Shown: piece by piece, positions 6,244 through 13,990 of the stretch
Layout of the letters: each line of letters starts with the position of its first letter
Position numbering within the stretch: position 1 is the first letter of the stretch
From: a virus
Virus record (IMG/VR): IMGVR_UViG_3300042350_002460
Location: 1-29,713 of that record
Strand: one strand, 5' to 3'
DNA length: 29,713 nt
Position numbers and translations under genes: made by a program
The notes under the pieces: generated by a model
Told to the model about the DNA's origin: nothing
Database searches by the model: none
The model's input: only the letters and a program-made list of their open reading frames with translations

Positions 6244-6383
6244 GCAATAACGCACCATACAAAGGTTCGCCGTCTGTTAAGGTTGGCGGCAGCGGACCTT
6301 ACAAGCAGTCTCCTCCGCCGAAGCCTCCGATTAAACCGGTTGCAAAGCCGGTTCCGAGCGGAAGCGGTCCTTACCGTAGATAA
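6240..6383 (+). CDS. 47-residue Pro/Gly-rich peptide with GSGPY repeats
   Basis: This tiny gene starts at an ATGA overlap with the preceding stop and ends 15 bases before the terminator region. The product is rich in Pro, Gly, Ser and Lys, with GGSGPYK (residues 16-22) and GSGPYRR at the very end, and a PPPKPPIKPVAKPVP linker between them. It looks disordered. No function is known to me. The coupling and the intact frame suggest it is expressed, but its low complexity makes it less certain than its neighbours. Confidence 0.5.
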   Translation: MSNNAPYKGSPSVKVGGSGPYKQSPPPKPPIKPVAKPVPSGSGPYRR

Positions 6384-6390
6384 GTGATTT

Positions 6391-6440
6391 AAACGAAAAT
6401 CCCCCGGTGGTAACGAGAACCATCGGGGGATAATTGTTTT
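6391..6440. terminator. Bidirectional terminator between convergent operons
   Basis: ATCCCCCGGTGGT (6399-6411) pairs with ACCATCGGGGGAT (6419-6431) around a short loop, with A-rich sequence on the left and T-rich sequence on the right, so it can end transcription from either side. It lies exactly between the (+) small-gene operon ending at 6383 and the (-) packaging operon ending at 6439. Confidence 0.9.
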
Positions 6441-7623
6441 AGCGTCCGAGCGACTTCATCACACTGGCGACAAAGTCTTCGCTCTTCGCGGCGTTTGTGC
6501 TGGCAGGCCTGGAACCTCCAGATGTCGCTTTCGAGGTAACTCCAGGCTCGCTTCCGCGATACTTTGAGAGTTCAGCTTGCAGGCGTTTGTTCACCTCGAC
6601 CTGAGCATAGAGCAGTTCGCGGTACTTTGGCGCGGCAGCGGCCCACAGAGCCGCCTTGGCGAGGTCTTCTTCACTGTTCTCGCCGTTGAAGATCTGCTGG
6701 GCGAGACTCAGTCGGCCATTCAACTCGGTGTTCCATTCCTCATCTCCTTCGCGCGGTTCAAAGATTTCAAGCGCGCGAGCATTCTCGCTCACCTTAGCCC
6801 AGGTCTTGGTGGCCGACTCTAACGCAGCCTTAGTACCCTCCTCGTTGTCTTGCTGGTACTTCGAGATGATGGCGTCGTAATCAGCTTTCGCCTCGGAAAT
6901 CTCTGACGCGCGTTCGCCATTGATTTCTTCGTACTTCACAATCAGCGCACCGAGCTTTGCCTTCTTGGACGGTGAAAGACCTTCGACAATGTCATCAATC
7001 TGCGAGTTGCGATAATCGCTCTCGGGCGACTTGAGCAAATCAACAAGTCGCTCCCCGTCAGTTCCAACAAGGTTCTTCACGGAATCAAAGACGCCGCTAA
7101 TCTTGCCTTCGTACTTCTTGACGAACTCAGGGTGACGCTCGACATCGAGGATGCGAACACGCTCGGAAAGCGCATCACGCTCTTCCTGCAATGTCTTGAG
7201 CTGCGCTTCGTAGTTCGGATTGGCAGTCTTTCCAGACTTCAGCTCATCCAACTGCTTGGCCAGCAAAGCCTTCTCTTCCTTGATCTTGCGGAAAGCATCA
7301 GCGGCTTTCGTGGACTTGATCGTCTCGGGAATATCGGAATCAGCGTCCGTAGAAGTCGGAGCCTCAGCCTGCTGCTTTTTCGTACCGAACATCCGCTCGA
7401 TATCCATCTCAGCCTTGCTGAGCTTGGAGGCGTCTGCGGACTTTGAGGCTGGCTTCTGAGTTTTAGCCTTCGGCTCTTCCGTAACCTGCGAGGCAGAATT
7501 GGCCGACTCATCAGCCAATGCGGCGTCATCAATGCCACTTGCCTTGAAAGCGTCGATGAACGAGCTGCCGAAGTCGGGGGTTGTTCCGTTGTTGGTGAGA
7601 GGTGAGTTCAGTGGTTCTTCCAT
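6439..7623 (-). CDS. Probable capsid scaffolding protein
   Basis: This 394-residue, strongly charged and mostly helical protein is the last gene of the packaging operon. The first ~110 residues are acidic, Ser/Ala/Lys-rich and probably disordered. A heptad-like coiled coil follows (KIKEEKALLAKQLDELKSG, LKTLQEERDALSERVRIL), then further helices. The end is a short basic region (VASVMKSLGR) after a Gly/Ser/Thr linker. This matches the style of podovirus scaffolding proteins, which line the inside of the procapsid, bind coat protein through a C-terminal basic helix and leave before DNA enters. It lies downstream of portal, as expected, but the capsid gene is on the other strand. No protease motif is seen. 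Confidence 0.6.
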   Translation of the reverse strand: MEEPLNSPLTNNGTTPDFGSSFIDAFKASGIDDAALADESANSASQVTEEPKAKTQKPASKSADASKLSKAEMDIERMFGTKKQQAEAPTSTDADSDIPETIKSTKAADAFRKIKEEKALLAKQLDELKSGKTANPNYEAQLKTLQEERDALSERVRILDVERHPEFVKKYEGKISGVFDSVKNLVGTDGERLVDLLKSPESDYRNSQIDDIVEGLSPSKKAKLGALIVKYEEINGERASEISEAKADYDAIISKYQQDNEEGTKAALESATKTWAKVSENARALEIFEPREGDEEWNTELNGRLSLAQQIFNGENSEEDLAKAALWAAAAPKYRELLYAQVEVNKRLQAELSKYRGSEPGVTSKATSGGSRPASTNAAKSEDFVASVMKSLGR

Positions 7624-7629
7624 AATTTG

Positions 7630-7953
7630 TTAGTATTGCTTATCGAATGTCGCTTCTGGTTCTTTCGCTGTTTCAATTACCGCCAATTTACGAAGGTTTT
7701 CAAGACAATGCGCGTAGCCAGCGGTTACACCGGCAGCGAAAATAATGTCCGATTCCTTACTGCCATGTGACGGCATTGGAACCGGCATTGATTCGGCAAC
7801 GATGCGTAATGCCATGCGAAGAATCGGATTTTGCAGAATTTGAGCGAGTTCAGCCTGTTGGCCATCGGTCTGCCAGTCGGACAGATTGATGTCAGGCAGC
7901 TCCAGCAGGTTCTTCGGATTCTCCTTCTTCGAGCCTCTTAGCCAGTTGATCAT
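7630..7953 (-). CDS. Small helical protein, unknown function
   Basis: This 107-residue protein precedes the scaffold gene by 6 bases. The centre (QNPILRMALRIVAESMPV) and the segment IFAAGVTAGYAHCLENLRKL look like two amphipathic helices. Similar short helical proteins are found beside scaffold genes in other phages, without known function. The first 62 bases overlap the 3' end of the propeller gene in another frame; no good ribosome binding site is seen for ATG 7953. An internal Met at residue 47 would remove the overlap but also the first helix, so the longer form is kept. Confidence 0.5.
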   Translation of the reverse strand: MINWLRGSKKENPKNLLELPDINLSDWQTDGQQAELAQILQNPILRMALRIVAESMPVPMPSHGSKESDIIFAAGVTAGYAHCLENLRKLAVIETAKEPEATFDKQY

Positions 7954-9235
7954 ACTTTGTTTTCTTGTTTCGTTTCAGTTTGTGCCTTTGGGGAATCGGA
8001 TCGAGAACCTCGTCGAGTTTTATTGGGTTCTCCTTGTTGACGACATCGCGCTTCGGTCGAATGACCTTCGTAATCTCAAGCATGTCAACGAGAGGCAGCT
8101 TGATGTAGCCGCAATCAACATCGTTGATGCCGTACGAGACGACGAATTGATTCTTCGCGCTGTCGTAGAATGCGCCACACGGGAAGACGACCGCCGGAAG
8201 CCCCGGCCACCAGTCTTGCTGATTTGTTCCGGTCAGGATCGGCAAAGTCGTCATCCGAGCGATGCGAAATGGAGGCTTTGCCTCGAATGCGTATGCGCCC
8301 ATGTAGTAGCGACGTTTCTTGTTTATCCACGGCAAAGAGCTGTGGAAGAAGGTCCAGTACAGACCGTCAACGTAGATTGGGTTTGAACCGCCTCGGACCT
8401 CTCCAAACTTCCAAAGAGGGTTGAACTCGTCGGTAACGTATTCAGCTTCCTTCTCAAGACGCCCATTAAGGCGCACTACGACATGAGGATTGGCCGAATA
8501 CACCATGTGTGGCGCGTTGTCGTGAACGAAGTAGAGCCAGTTCTTCTCATGGCCATCATTGATCATGGCCTGCGCGTAGTTGTTGCCGTAGATCGGATCG
8601 AAACGACCGACGTTTAGGAACTGCTTATCGAGCAGGAACATCCCCTGGTGCGCGTACGACTTGAATGGGACGAACGTGCAGCAGCTTAGTCCATACTTGT
8701 CGCCGAACTTAACGACACGCGGGTCTTCGAACTGCTCATTCGGATAATGCGAAACCAGCGTTGCGAGTGCTTTCTTGGTGGCTCGCAGGTTCTGGCTGAG
8801 TTCGAAGATGACAATGTCGTTCTTCTCAACATAGGCATCCTCATCTTTCTCTCGCTTGTTTCGACAACGACGCGCAAAGAGCAGGATCTTTCCGTCAGGA
8901 TCTTGCGTAATCGCCGGATTGAAGTAATAGGTTCCAGTTTCTTCAGGCAGGACAATTTTGCCTACCTCCCAGTCAACCTGTTCGGCCAACTTGGGAACGT
9001 CATTTTTTGCGTAGCTCATTAGGAATTCTGCTGCGAATTTGATTTCGTCGTAGAGAGAAAGCCAATGATCGCGTTCCTCGCGGACCTCGGTCAAATGCTC
9101 CTCATGTTCTTTGGTTCGAATCTCAAGCGTTCGTTTCAGATCTTCAATTTCATTCAGAAGATCCGCTTGGCCATCACCGCCATTTGCAAATCGCTTGAGT
9201 GCTTTAAGAGACAGCTCTCGGATGATGTCTTTCAT
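7892..9235 (-). CDS. GH130-like five-bladed propeller protein with coiled-coil N-terminus
   Basis: This 447-residue protein resembles glycoside hydrolase family 130 / DUF377 propellers, which cleave or phosphorolyse mannosides. Visible motifs are YFNPAI (104-109), the EDPR motif with surrounding FEDPRV (169-174), EVRGGSNPIYVDG (279-291), FFHSS (296-300) and VSYGINDVDCGY (366-377). Asp in EDPR is the usual catalytic acid candidate. Before the propeller lies an N-terminal helical coiled coil (about 25-60), which is not normal for the family and could oligomerise or anchor the protein. ATG 9235 is chosen. A TTG at 9253 would overlap the previous stop and add six residues. It belongs to the glycan cassette and may trim or bind host or virion glycans. 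Family identity is by motif only. Confidence 0.7.
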   Translation of the reverse strand: MKDIIRELSLKALKRFANGGDGQADLLNEIEDLKRTLEIRTKEHEEHLTEVREERDHWLSLYDEIKFAAEFLMSYAKNDVPKLAEQVDWEVGKIVLPEETGTYYFNPAITQDPDGKILLFARRCRNKREKDEDAYVEKNDIVIFELSQNLRATKKALATLVSHYPNEQFEDPRVVKFGDKYGLSCCTFVPFKSYAHQGMFLLDKQFLNVGRFDPIYGNNYAQAMINDGHEKNWLYFVHDNAPHMVYSANPHVVVRLNGRLEKEAEYVTDEFNPLWKFGEVRGGSNPIYVDGLYWTFFHSSLPWINKKRRYYMGAYAFEAKPPFRIARMTTLPILTGTNQQDWWPGLPAVVFPCGAFYDSAKNQFVVSYGINDVDCGYIKLPLVDMLEITKVIRPKRDVVNKENPIKLDEVLDPIPQRHKLKRNKKTKYDQLAKRLEEGESEEPAGAA

Positions 9236-9249
9236 TTTGAATTCGCCAA

Positions 9250-9849
9250 TCAATCTGGAATCTCAGTTTCGAACTGGTCGGCCACCCTTGGGAGGATGGA
9301 GTAAGAGTTCAAAAGATGCCTCGTTTTGAAGTAGATAAGCAAATCAATGTGCGCCGAAATTTCGACAGTAGTTTCAAGAAGTGGCTTCAACGCTTTCCGT
9401 CGAACAAGATAGGCGTGAGTGCAAAGCGGATGGCAGCGATACAAGTTGTGGCCAACTTTTTCCTCAACACGACCGGCGGAGCAGCATGATCCGGCAAAAA
9501 TCATGTCCCAATCTTTTGGAGCCTCCTTCAGCGCAAGCTCGATTGCCTCTTTCCACCCATCTCGGAAAACAACGTCGTCCTCAAGAACCAACCAGTAGTT
9601 CTCACCTTCGGACATCTCAAGCGCACTCCAGAGCATGATGTGCGACATGGTGCATCCGATGTGCTTGGCGCAGATGTAGTAGGGATTTATCGGATCATCT
9701 TCGATGTACGGAATCGTTGCCTTAAGCCCAGACTTTGCACCGTTCAGACCGTGGAAGAACTTGAACTTTTCAATTCCAGCTTTCTTGAGGCTTTCTTTTA
9801 CAAAATCGATGCGTTTAGAGCCGCGCTGGGTGATGACAATTGGAATCAT
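9250..9849 (-). CDS. GT25-family glycosyltransferase
   Basis: This 199-residue protein has the features of family GT25 (LPS-type galactosyl/glucosyl transferases, 'glycosyltransferase family 25'): an N-terminal strand IPIVITQRG with following KRIDFVKESL, the IGCTMSH motif (64-70) corresponding to the conserved 'GCxxSH', and the acidic LEDDV motif (89-93) expected to bind nucleotide-sugar and metal. A CTHAYLVRRKAL segment follows, as in the family. It probably adds a hexose to a surface glycan. The start overlaps the upstream methyltransferase stop as ATGA. The acceptor and sugar cannot be told from the sequence. Confidence 0.85.
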   Translation of the reverse strand: MIPIVITQRGSKRIDFVKESLKKAGIEKFKFFHGLNGAKSGLKATIPYIEDDPINPYYICAKHIGCTMSHIMLWSALEMSEGENYWLVLEDDVVFRDGWKEAIELALKEAPKDWDMIFAGSCCSAGRVEEKVGHNLYRCHPLCTHAYLVRRKALKPLLETTVEISAHIDLLIYFKTRHLLNSYSILPRVADQFETEIPD

Positions 9850-10469
9850 TTTTTGGTCTTTTGATAAATTGAAAATACGCTTTCTTTGAGGTCATACCGC
9901 TGAATCAGGGTGCAGTATTTTTCCACAAATCGAATCGCAGTCTGCGTCGATTCCCAATTCACATCGTCCATCACGATGTAACCGCCAACCTTGAGCTTCG
10001 GAAGCCAGTTGACGACATCGCTCGTAGACGGCCATTCGGCGTGATTGGCGTCGATGTGAACCATGTCCATGTCGGGCAGGAATCGCGACGCATCCCATGA
10101 GGACATGCGGCAGAATTGGATGTGTTTCACAAGCTGCGCGCGAACACAGTGGCCAACGAAAGCCTCGTAGTGGCCTTCAAGATTGATTTTCGACCACCAC
10201 TCTTGATTGCCGCTGTTCTCGTCGTCGATGCAGTCCTCTTTCTTCCAAGAATCAATAGCGTAGACGGAGCCGCTTTCATTGAGCTTGCAGGCGTAGGCCA
10301 GTGCTAATGTGGATTTGCCTTCGAAGACTCCAACTTCAGCGATTCGTTGCGGCTTGCTGTCGATGACCAGCTTTCCGATTTGAAATCCTTTTTCAACGTC
10401 GCACCAACCGCCCATTTTCGGAAATTGGTCGGCGACAAAATTTCTAAGCGCATCGTATTGGCTGCTCAT
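9846..10469 (-). CDS. Class I SAM-dependent methyltransferase (Methyltransf_24-like)
   Basis: This 207-residue protein shows a Rossmann-type methyltransferase core: AEVGVFEGKSTL (44-55) as the SAM-binding loop, YAIDSW (70-75) with the acidic residue for the SAM ribose, VHIDANH (137-143) and GGYIVMDDVNW (162-172). The HID and DD residues resemble the metal-dependent Methyltransf_24 / CmcI-like group, which methylates sugars and other small molecules. An upstream in-frame start (10676) would add 69 residues inside the previous gene. ATG 10469, overlapping the previous stop as ATGA, is chosen. In this cassette a sugar O-methylation role is likely but inferred. Confidence 0.85.
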   Translation of the reverse strand: MSSQYDALRNFVADQFPKMGGWCDVEKGFQIGKLVIDSKPQRIAEVGVFEGKSTLALAYACKLNESGSVYAIDSWKKEDCIDDENSGNQEWWSKINLEGHYEAFVGHCVRAQLVKHIQFCRMSSWDASRFLPDMDMVHIDANHAEWPSTSDVVNWLPKLKVGGYIVMDDVNWESTQTAIRFVEKYCTLIQRYDLKESVFSIYQKTKK

Positions 10470-11032
10470 TTTGAGTGGATATAGGTGACTGACTTTCTGA
10501 AAAGAGGATTCGTGAACACCTTGATGACCGTGGACCGTGGCCAACACAAAGGCTCTGCGGTAATGCTCAGCGGCCTGAACTGACCGTTTTGAATGTCGTT
10601 CGATGCACCGGGATGTTCGTTTACGATCAATGCCGACTTGTGACGAGTGGAGATGATTTCGAGAATCCTTCGGCACTCTGAAAACTCAAGATGCTGCAAG
10701 ACATCCTTGATGTGAACGAGGTCGAACGATTCTTGAATGTCTTCGATGCTATCGGTGCTGATGTCGGTTCCAAGCGGAGCTTTTGATTTCGCGAATGCCG
10801 TCGCAACCGGACTGACATCGATGCCCTTGTAGCGAACCCCAGACAGATCAATCATCGACATCAACTGCCAGTCTCCGCAGCCGACATCCAAGATCGACTT
10901 GATCTTGTTTTCTCGGATGAACGAGTTGAGAAACTTGACGTATTTTGCGGTGTTTTGTGGCTGAGAACCTGGGCCAGATCCTCCATTCCACTCGTCTGTC
11001 AGGTAGATTCGATCAAAGATATTTTGAAGCAT
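10466..11032 (-). CDS. Class I SAM-dependent methyltransferase
   Basis: This 188-residue methyltransferase has the classic SAM motif ILDVGCGDWQ (47-56), GIDVS (70-74) for the ribose-binding acidic residue, and FDLVHIKDVLQHL in the motif IV/V region. It is short, with no added domains, as in methyltransferases of phage and polysaccharide loci. The first 20 bases overlap the preceding glycosyltransferase gene, and the end overlaps the next methyltransferase as ATGA, so the set is translationally coupled. The substrate is unknown; glycan, lipid or protein are all possible. Confidence 0.85.
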   Translation of the reverse strand: MLQNIFDRIYLTDEWNGGSGPGSQPQNTAKYVKFLNSFIRENKIKSILDVGCGDWQLMSMIDLSGVRYKGIDVSPVATAFAKSKAPLGTDISTDSIEDIQESFDLVHIKDVLQHLEFSECRRILEIISTRHKSALIVNEHPGASNDIQNGQFRPLSITAEPLCWPRSTVIKVFTNPLFRKSVTYIHSK

Positions 11033-11744
11033 GCAGACAGTAAGTGTTTTCGCGTTTTAGAATCTCCGCTTCAGTGAGTGCGCGCATTTTTTGGTCATGG
11101 TAGGTGCGCCACAAGTGGGCAATGGAACAGCCATCCAGAGAGTGGATTCCATCCCAATACCTATGTGAGCCGCAATGCATGAACCCAAGCATTTCAAAAT
11201 CAACAGCCTTGGCTAACCCCGGATTTTCTTTGTGCAGTTTCCACGGATACTGGACAGAAATCTCGTTCCACCCTCCCCCGTCAAACTCCTGCCACTTCTG
11301 AAGCCACTTCCATTGGAACCGGCTGTGCATCTGCGAGAACATGATTGCGTTGCAAAGGCCAATGGTCGGCTCGTCCCCGCAGAATTCACGACCGATTACA
11401 GTGTCATGGTTTAGCCAGTCTTCTGGAAACGGAGCAACCGTGATGGTGTCCGTGTCAGCGTAGACGCCGCCCATTGCGTACAGAACGGTGTGCCGAATCA
11501 GGTCTGCGCGATGCTGATGCTGCGGGATGTTGTTACCGTTCCATGTTTTCGGATTTCCGATTGGCATCAAGCGAACCGGAACCTTCGATTTGAGCTTTTC
11601 CCACTGCTCGCCGGTAGGCTCTTGTGGAGTCCAAAGAAAAACGCTCCAGTCAGGATTGTTCATCCATGCTGAAGCGATTGCGATGCGTTCGCAGATGTTG
11701 AATCCGTCGTCGTGAAGACCGTGAACGAAGTGTATGTTTTTCAT
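11013..11744 (-). CDS. Glycosyltransferase with DXD motif (GT32 / Gly_transf_sug-like)
   Basis: This 243-residue protein resembles sugar-binding-region glycosyltransferases with a DXD motif. The hallmark is RADLIRHTVLYAMGGVYADTD (residues 79-99), where Arg/Asp start a helix, GG precedes a strand, and Asp97-x-Asp99 would hold the metal and nucleotide sugar. The N-terminal IHFVHG strand (4-9) is the usual first strand ('IPKIIHq'). Family members transfer mannose, glucose or galactose onto capsular or membrane glycans. It follows the portal gene by an ATGA overlap and opens the glycan cassette. Confidence 0.8.
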   Translation of the reverse strand: MKNIHFVHGLHDDGFNICERIAIASAWMNNPDWSVFLWTPQEPTGEQWEKLKSKVPVRLMPIGNPKTWNGNNIPQHQHRADLIRHTVLYAMGGVYADTDTITVAPFPEDWLNHDTVIGREFCGDEPTIGLCNAIMFSQMHSRFQWKWLQKWQEFDGGGWNEISVQYPWKLHKENPGLAKAVDFEMLGFMHCGSHRYWDGIHSLDGCSIAHLWRTYHDQKMRALTEAEILKRENTYCLHASKYL

Positions 11745-13990
11745 CCCTGACGCGCCAAGTTAGACTCGGCAGTTGCATTCGCTCGCTGAATATCAGCGGT
11801 GGTCTTCGCATTCCGGCGCGACAGGTCTGCCATCGCCTTCGTGTTCTGACGCTGGATGTTGGCCATAACCTCGGCATTCTGGCGAGCGATTTTTGCCTGA
11901 ACTTCAGCGTTGAGAACAGCGGTCTTCGGATCGACACCCTGCTGAATCGCCATTGCCTGCTGTTGCTGCGCCATTGCCTGAGCCTGTTCCTGAATCAACT
12001 GGCCAAGCTGCTCGATGGTCTGGCTAAGCATCTGGAGCTGCTGCGTGTAAGCCTCGACCTGCGGACGGCGTGAAGGATCGGTGGACAGGCGCTGCAAGTG
12101 CTGCTGAACGTGCTGACCGATGCCTTGGAGGAAGAGGACAATCTCCTGCGGATTTCCACCCTGTTGAAGCGATGCAGCAGCCTCGTTCGCGGCAGCAAGA
12201 TGCGTGTCGATGTGAACGATGTGGTTCTGCGTATCGGTGACGATTGCCATGTTGCCTTGGCGCAGCGAGGAATGCTCCAGCACGGCAAGAGCGGCCTGAT
12301 CTTGAACGCGAGCAGACTGCATCTGAGTAGGCAGATAACGATCCACCATTTGTTGGCCAACCTGAGCGGCGATGTAGTCCTTGAGCAGGTTGACTTTTCC
12401 GCCTTCGGGAAGAGAACCGGCAAGACCGAGCAAAGTCCCGAGAAGCTGCTGCTTCGCGAATTGAGAACCTTGGCCGACCGTGCGAGTCGCCTCAACGTAA
12501 TCGATGTCTATCATCGCCTGAACAGGAACACCACGCTCCTTGCATCGACGTTGGAATTCGATGGCGTCTTTGTCCGACTTTGTAATCGGGTTCAGATTGG
12601 GGTTTGAGGCGCGGTTGTACCGCTCCTCGAAGAAAGAATCCAACTGGTTGTAATACCGGCTCAACTGCGTCTTACCGATTGCTGACTGCTGTGCCACGAT
12701 GGCTTGGACTTCGGTGGCAGTACGAGGATTGCCCGACGGCTTGTTGAGCGATTGGCGATACTGAGAGAGGTTGCCTTGAAGAACATTCTCAAGGTCCGCG
12801 TTGACCGCCATAGGAGCGTCCAGAACGCCAGCAATGTTTTGCTGAATGACTTCGTAGTCGGGCGGGAGAATGGCATACGGTCCTTGCTGAACGACGCTCG
12901 TCTTGCTCAGAGCGTTCGGGTTGAGAGGGCGGAAGAGAATCTGGGTGCGAGCGAATGCGCTATCAACCATCGAGCAACGCAGACGATTCTTCAGTTCCAT
13001 CGCCTGGAGCATCTTGATGCCCAAGCCTTTGACGCCGTGATGCTCGCCATCGCCACGGTCGTAGTACATCGGATGGATAACCTGTTCCCACCGGCTGAAG
13101 CGTCGCAGCTTCTTGTACATGAAGTCCTCGCTGTCACGCTCATCGATGATGACATGGCTGATCTGACCATCGAACTCCTTGTAGAAGATGTGGCACATCA
13201 AGACCACTTCGGAGCGAGCCGAGAACGTGATGTCGTTCGAGCGAAGCTGACGCTGGAAGAACTCCCAATCGTATTGGACGCCGGAGCGATACGGCTCGGG
13301 CATCGCAGCGCGAATACGCTGGCGAACGTAATCCACGTTCCAACCGGCGGCGCGAGCGGCTTCCTCGTCTTGAATCTTCTCGAAAAGATCATCGACACCC
13401 ATGCGGGTTCGGACAGCAGCCACTTTCCAGTCGCTGACGTTCGACTTGGTTCCATCTGGAACGAGAAGATCCGTCGCCATGATAGCCTTACACCGCCAAT
13501 CGGTGCTGTCTTCGAAAATCAACGGGCCATCGCCAATAAGGACCATCTCACGCTGCGAGAGCTGCATGAGGTAGTCGAAGTCTTTGTCCATCTTCTGGAG
13601 ACGGTCGAATTCCTCGGTAATGATCTTCGACCACTCCTCCCGCTTATCCATGTCGTTGCCGTAAGCGGTGCGAATGTTGGCGTAGGTCGGAACCTCGGCG
13701 AACACATCGTAGAAGGCAGACATGGCCAACGTGAGGAACGCTTCCGATTCACGGAAGTTCACATTGGTTCGGAACGCTTGGTTGTTACGACGCAGTTCGG
13801 CAGGATTGTACGGAGGGTTACCATCAACAAGACCGCGCAACTTGGCGCGCGTCACGTTCCGCAACTGATCGGCCATGATCAGCTTCTGGAAAATTTCGCG
13901 AGCTGATGCCGCATCGGCTATGCGCGTTTCAGGCGCTTTGCCGTTTTCGTTGATGGTTTCAAGCGGCAGTTGGGCTAGGTTTCCGTACAT
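11741..13990 (-). CDS. Portal protein
   Basis: This 749-residue protein lies two genes after TerL and has the size and composition of podovirus-type portals. The N-terminal 100 residues are helical. Core features include FDYLMQLSQREMVLIGDGPL, a WRCKAIMATDLLVPDGT strand region and a long central region (KGLGIKMLQAMELKNRLRC) that suits the clip/stem. The last third is long Gln-rich helices, ending in five 11-residue repeats. Portals form a dodecameric ring for DNA packaging and tail attachment. The start overlaps the Cys-rich gene by 16 bases and the stop overlaps the next start as ATGA. Identity rests on length, position and general pattern rather than on a single motif. Confidence 0.75.
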   Translation of the reverse strand: MYGNLAQLPLETINENGKAPETRIADAASAREIFQKLIMADQLRNVTRAKLRGLVDGNPPYNPAELRRNNQAFRTNVNFRESEAFLTLAMSAFYDVFAEVPTYANIRTAYGNDMDKREEWSKIITEEFDRLQKMDKDFDYLMQLSQREMVLIGDGPLIFEDSTDWRCKAIMATDLLVPDGTKSNVSDWKVAAVRTRMGVDDLFEKIQDEEAARAAGWNVDYVRQRIRAAMPEPYRSGVQYDWEFFQRQLRSNDITFSARSEVVLMCHIFYKEFDGQISHVIIDERDSEDFMYKKLRRFSRWEQVIHPMYYDRGDGEHHGVKGLGIKMLQAMELKNRLRCSMVDSAFARTQILFRPLNPNALSKTSVVQQGPYAILPPDYEVIQQNIAGVLDAPMAVNADLENVLQGNLSQYRQSLNKPSGNPRTATEVQAIVAQQSAIGKTQLSRYYNQLDSFFEERYNRASNPNLNPITKSDKDAIEFQRRCKERGVPVQAMIDIDYVEATRTVGQGSQFAKQQLLGTLLGLAGSLPEGGKVNLLKDYIAAQVGQQMVDRYLPTQMQSARVQDQAALAVLEHSSLRQGNMAIVTDTQNHIVHIDTHLAAANEAAASLQQGGNPQEIVLFLQGIGQHVQQHLQRLSTDPSRRPQVEAYTQQLQMLSQTIEQLGQLIQEQAQAMAQQQQAMAIQQGVDPKTAVLNAEVQAKIARQNAEVMANIQRQNTKAMADLSRRNAKTTADIQRANATAESNLARQG
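11747..11911 (-). repeat. Five 11-residue repeats at portal C-terminus
   Basis: Residues 694-748 of the portal consist of five consecutive 11-residue units of the form NAxxxAxIxRQ: NAEVQAKIARQ, NAEVMANIQRQ, NTKAMADLSRR, NAKTTADIQRA and NATAESNLARQ. A hendecad repeat of this kind forms long right-handed or straight helices. In a portal it would extend the helical barrel into the capsid. Confidence 0.9.

Noticed and set aside
9846-10676. Longer 276-residue form of the second methyltransferase
   Set aside because: The extra 69 residues are basic and unlike any methyltransferase start, and they overlap the previous gene; ATG 10469 gives an ATGA junction like those of its neighbours.
12704-13906. 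400-codon open frame on the (+) strand opposite the portal gene
   Set aside because: It is an antisense shadow of the portal coding sequence; composition is unnatural and the portal reading is consistent with its operon.
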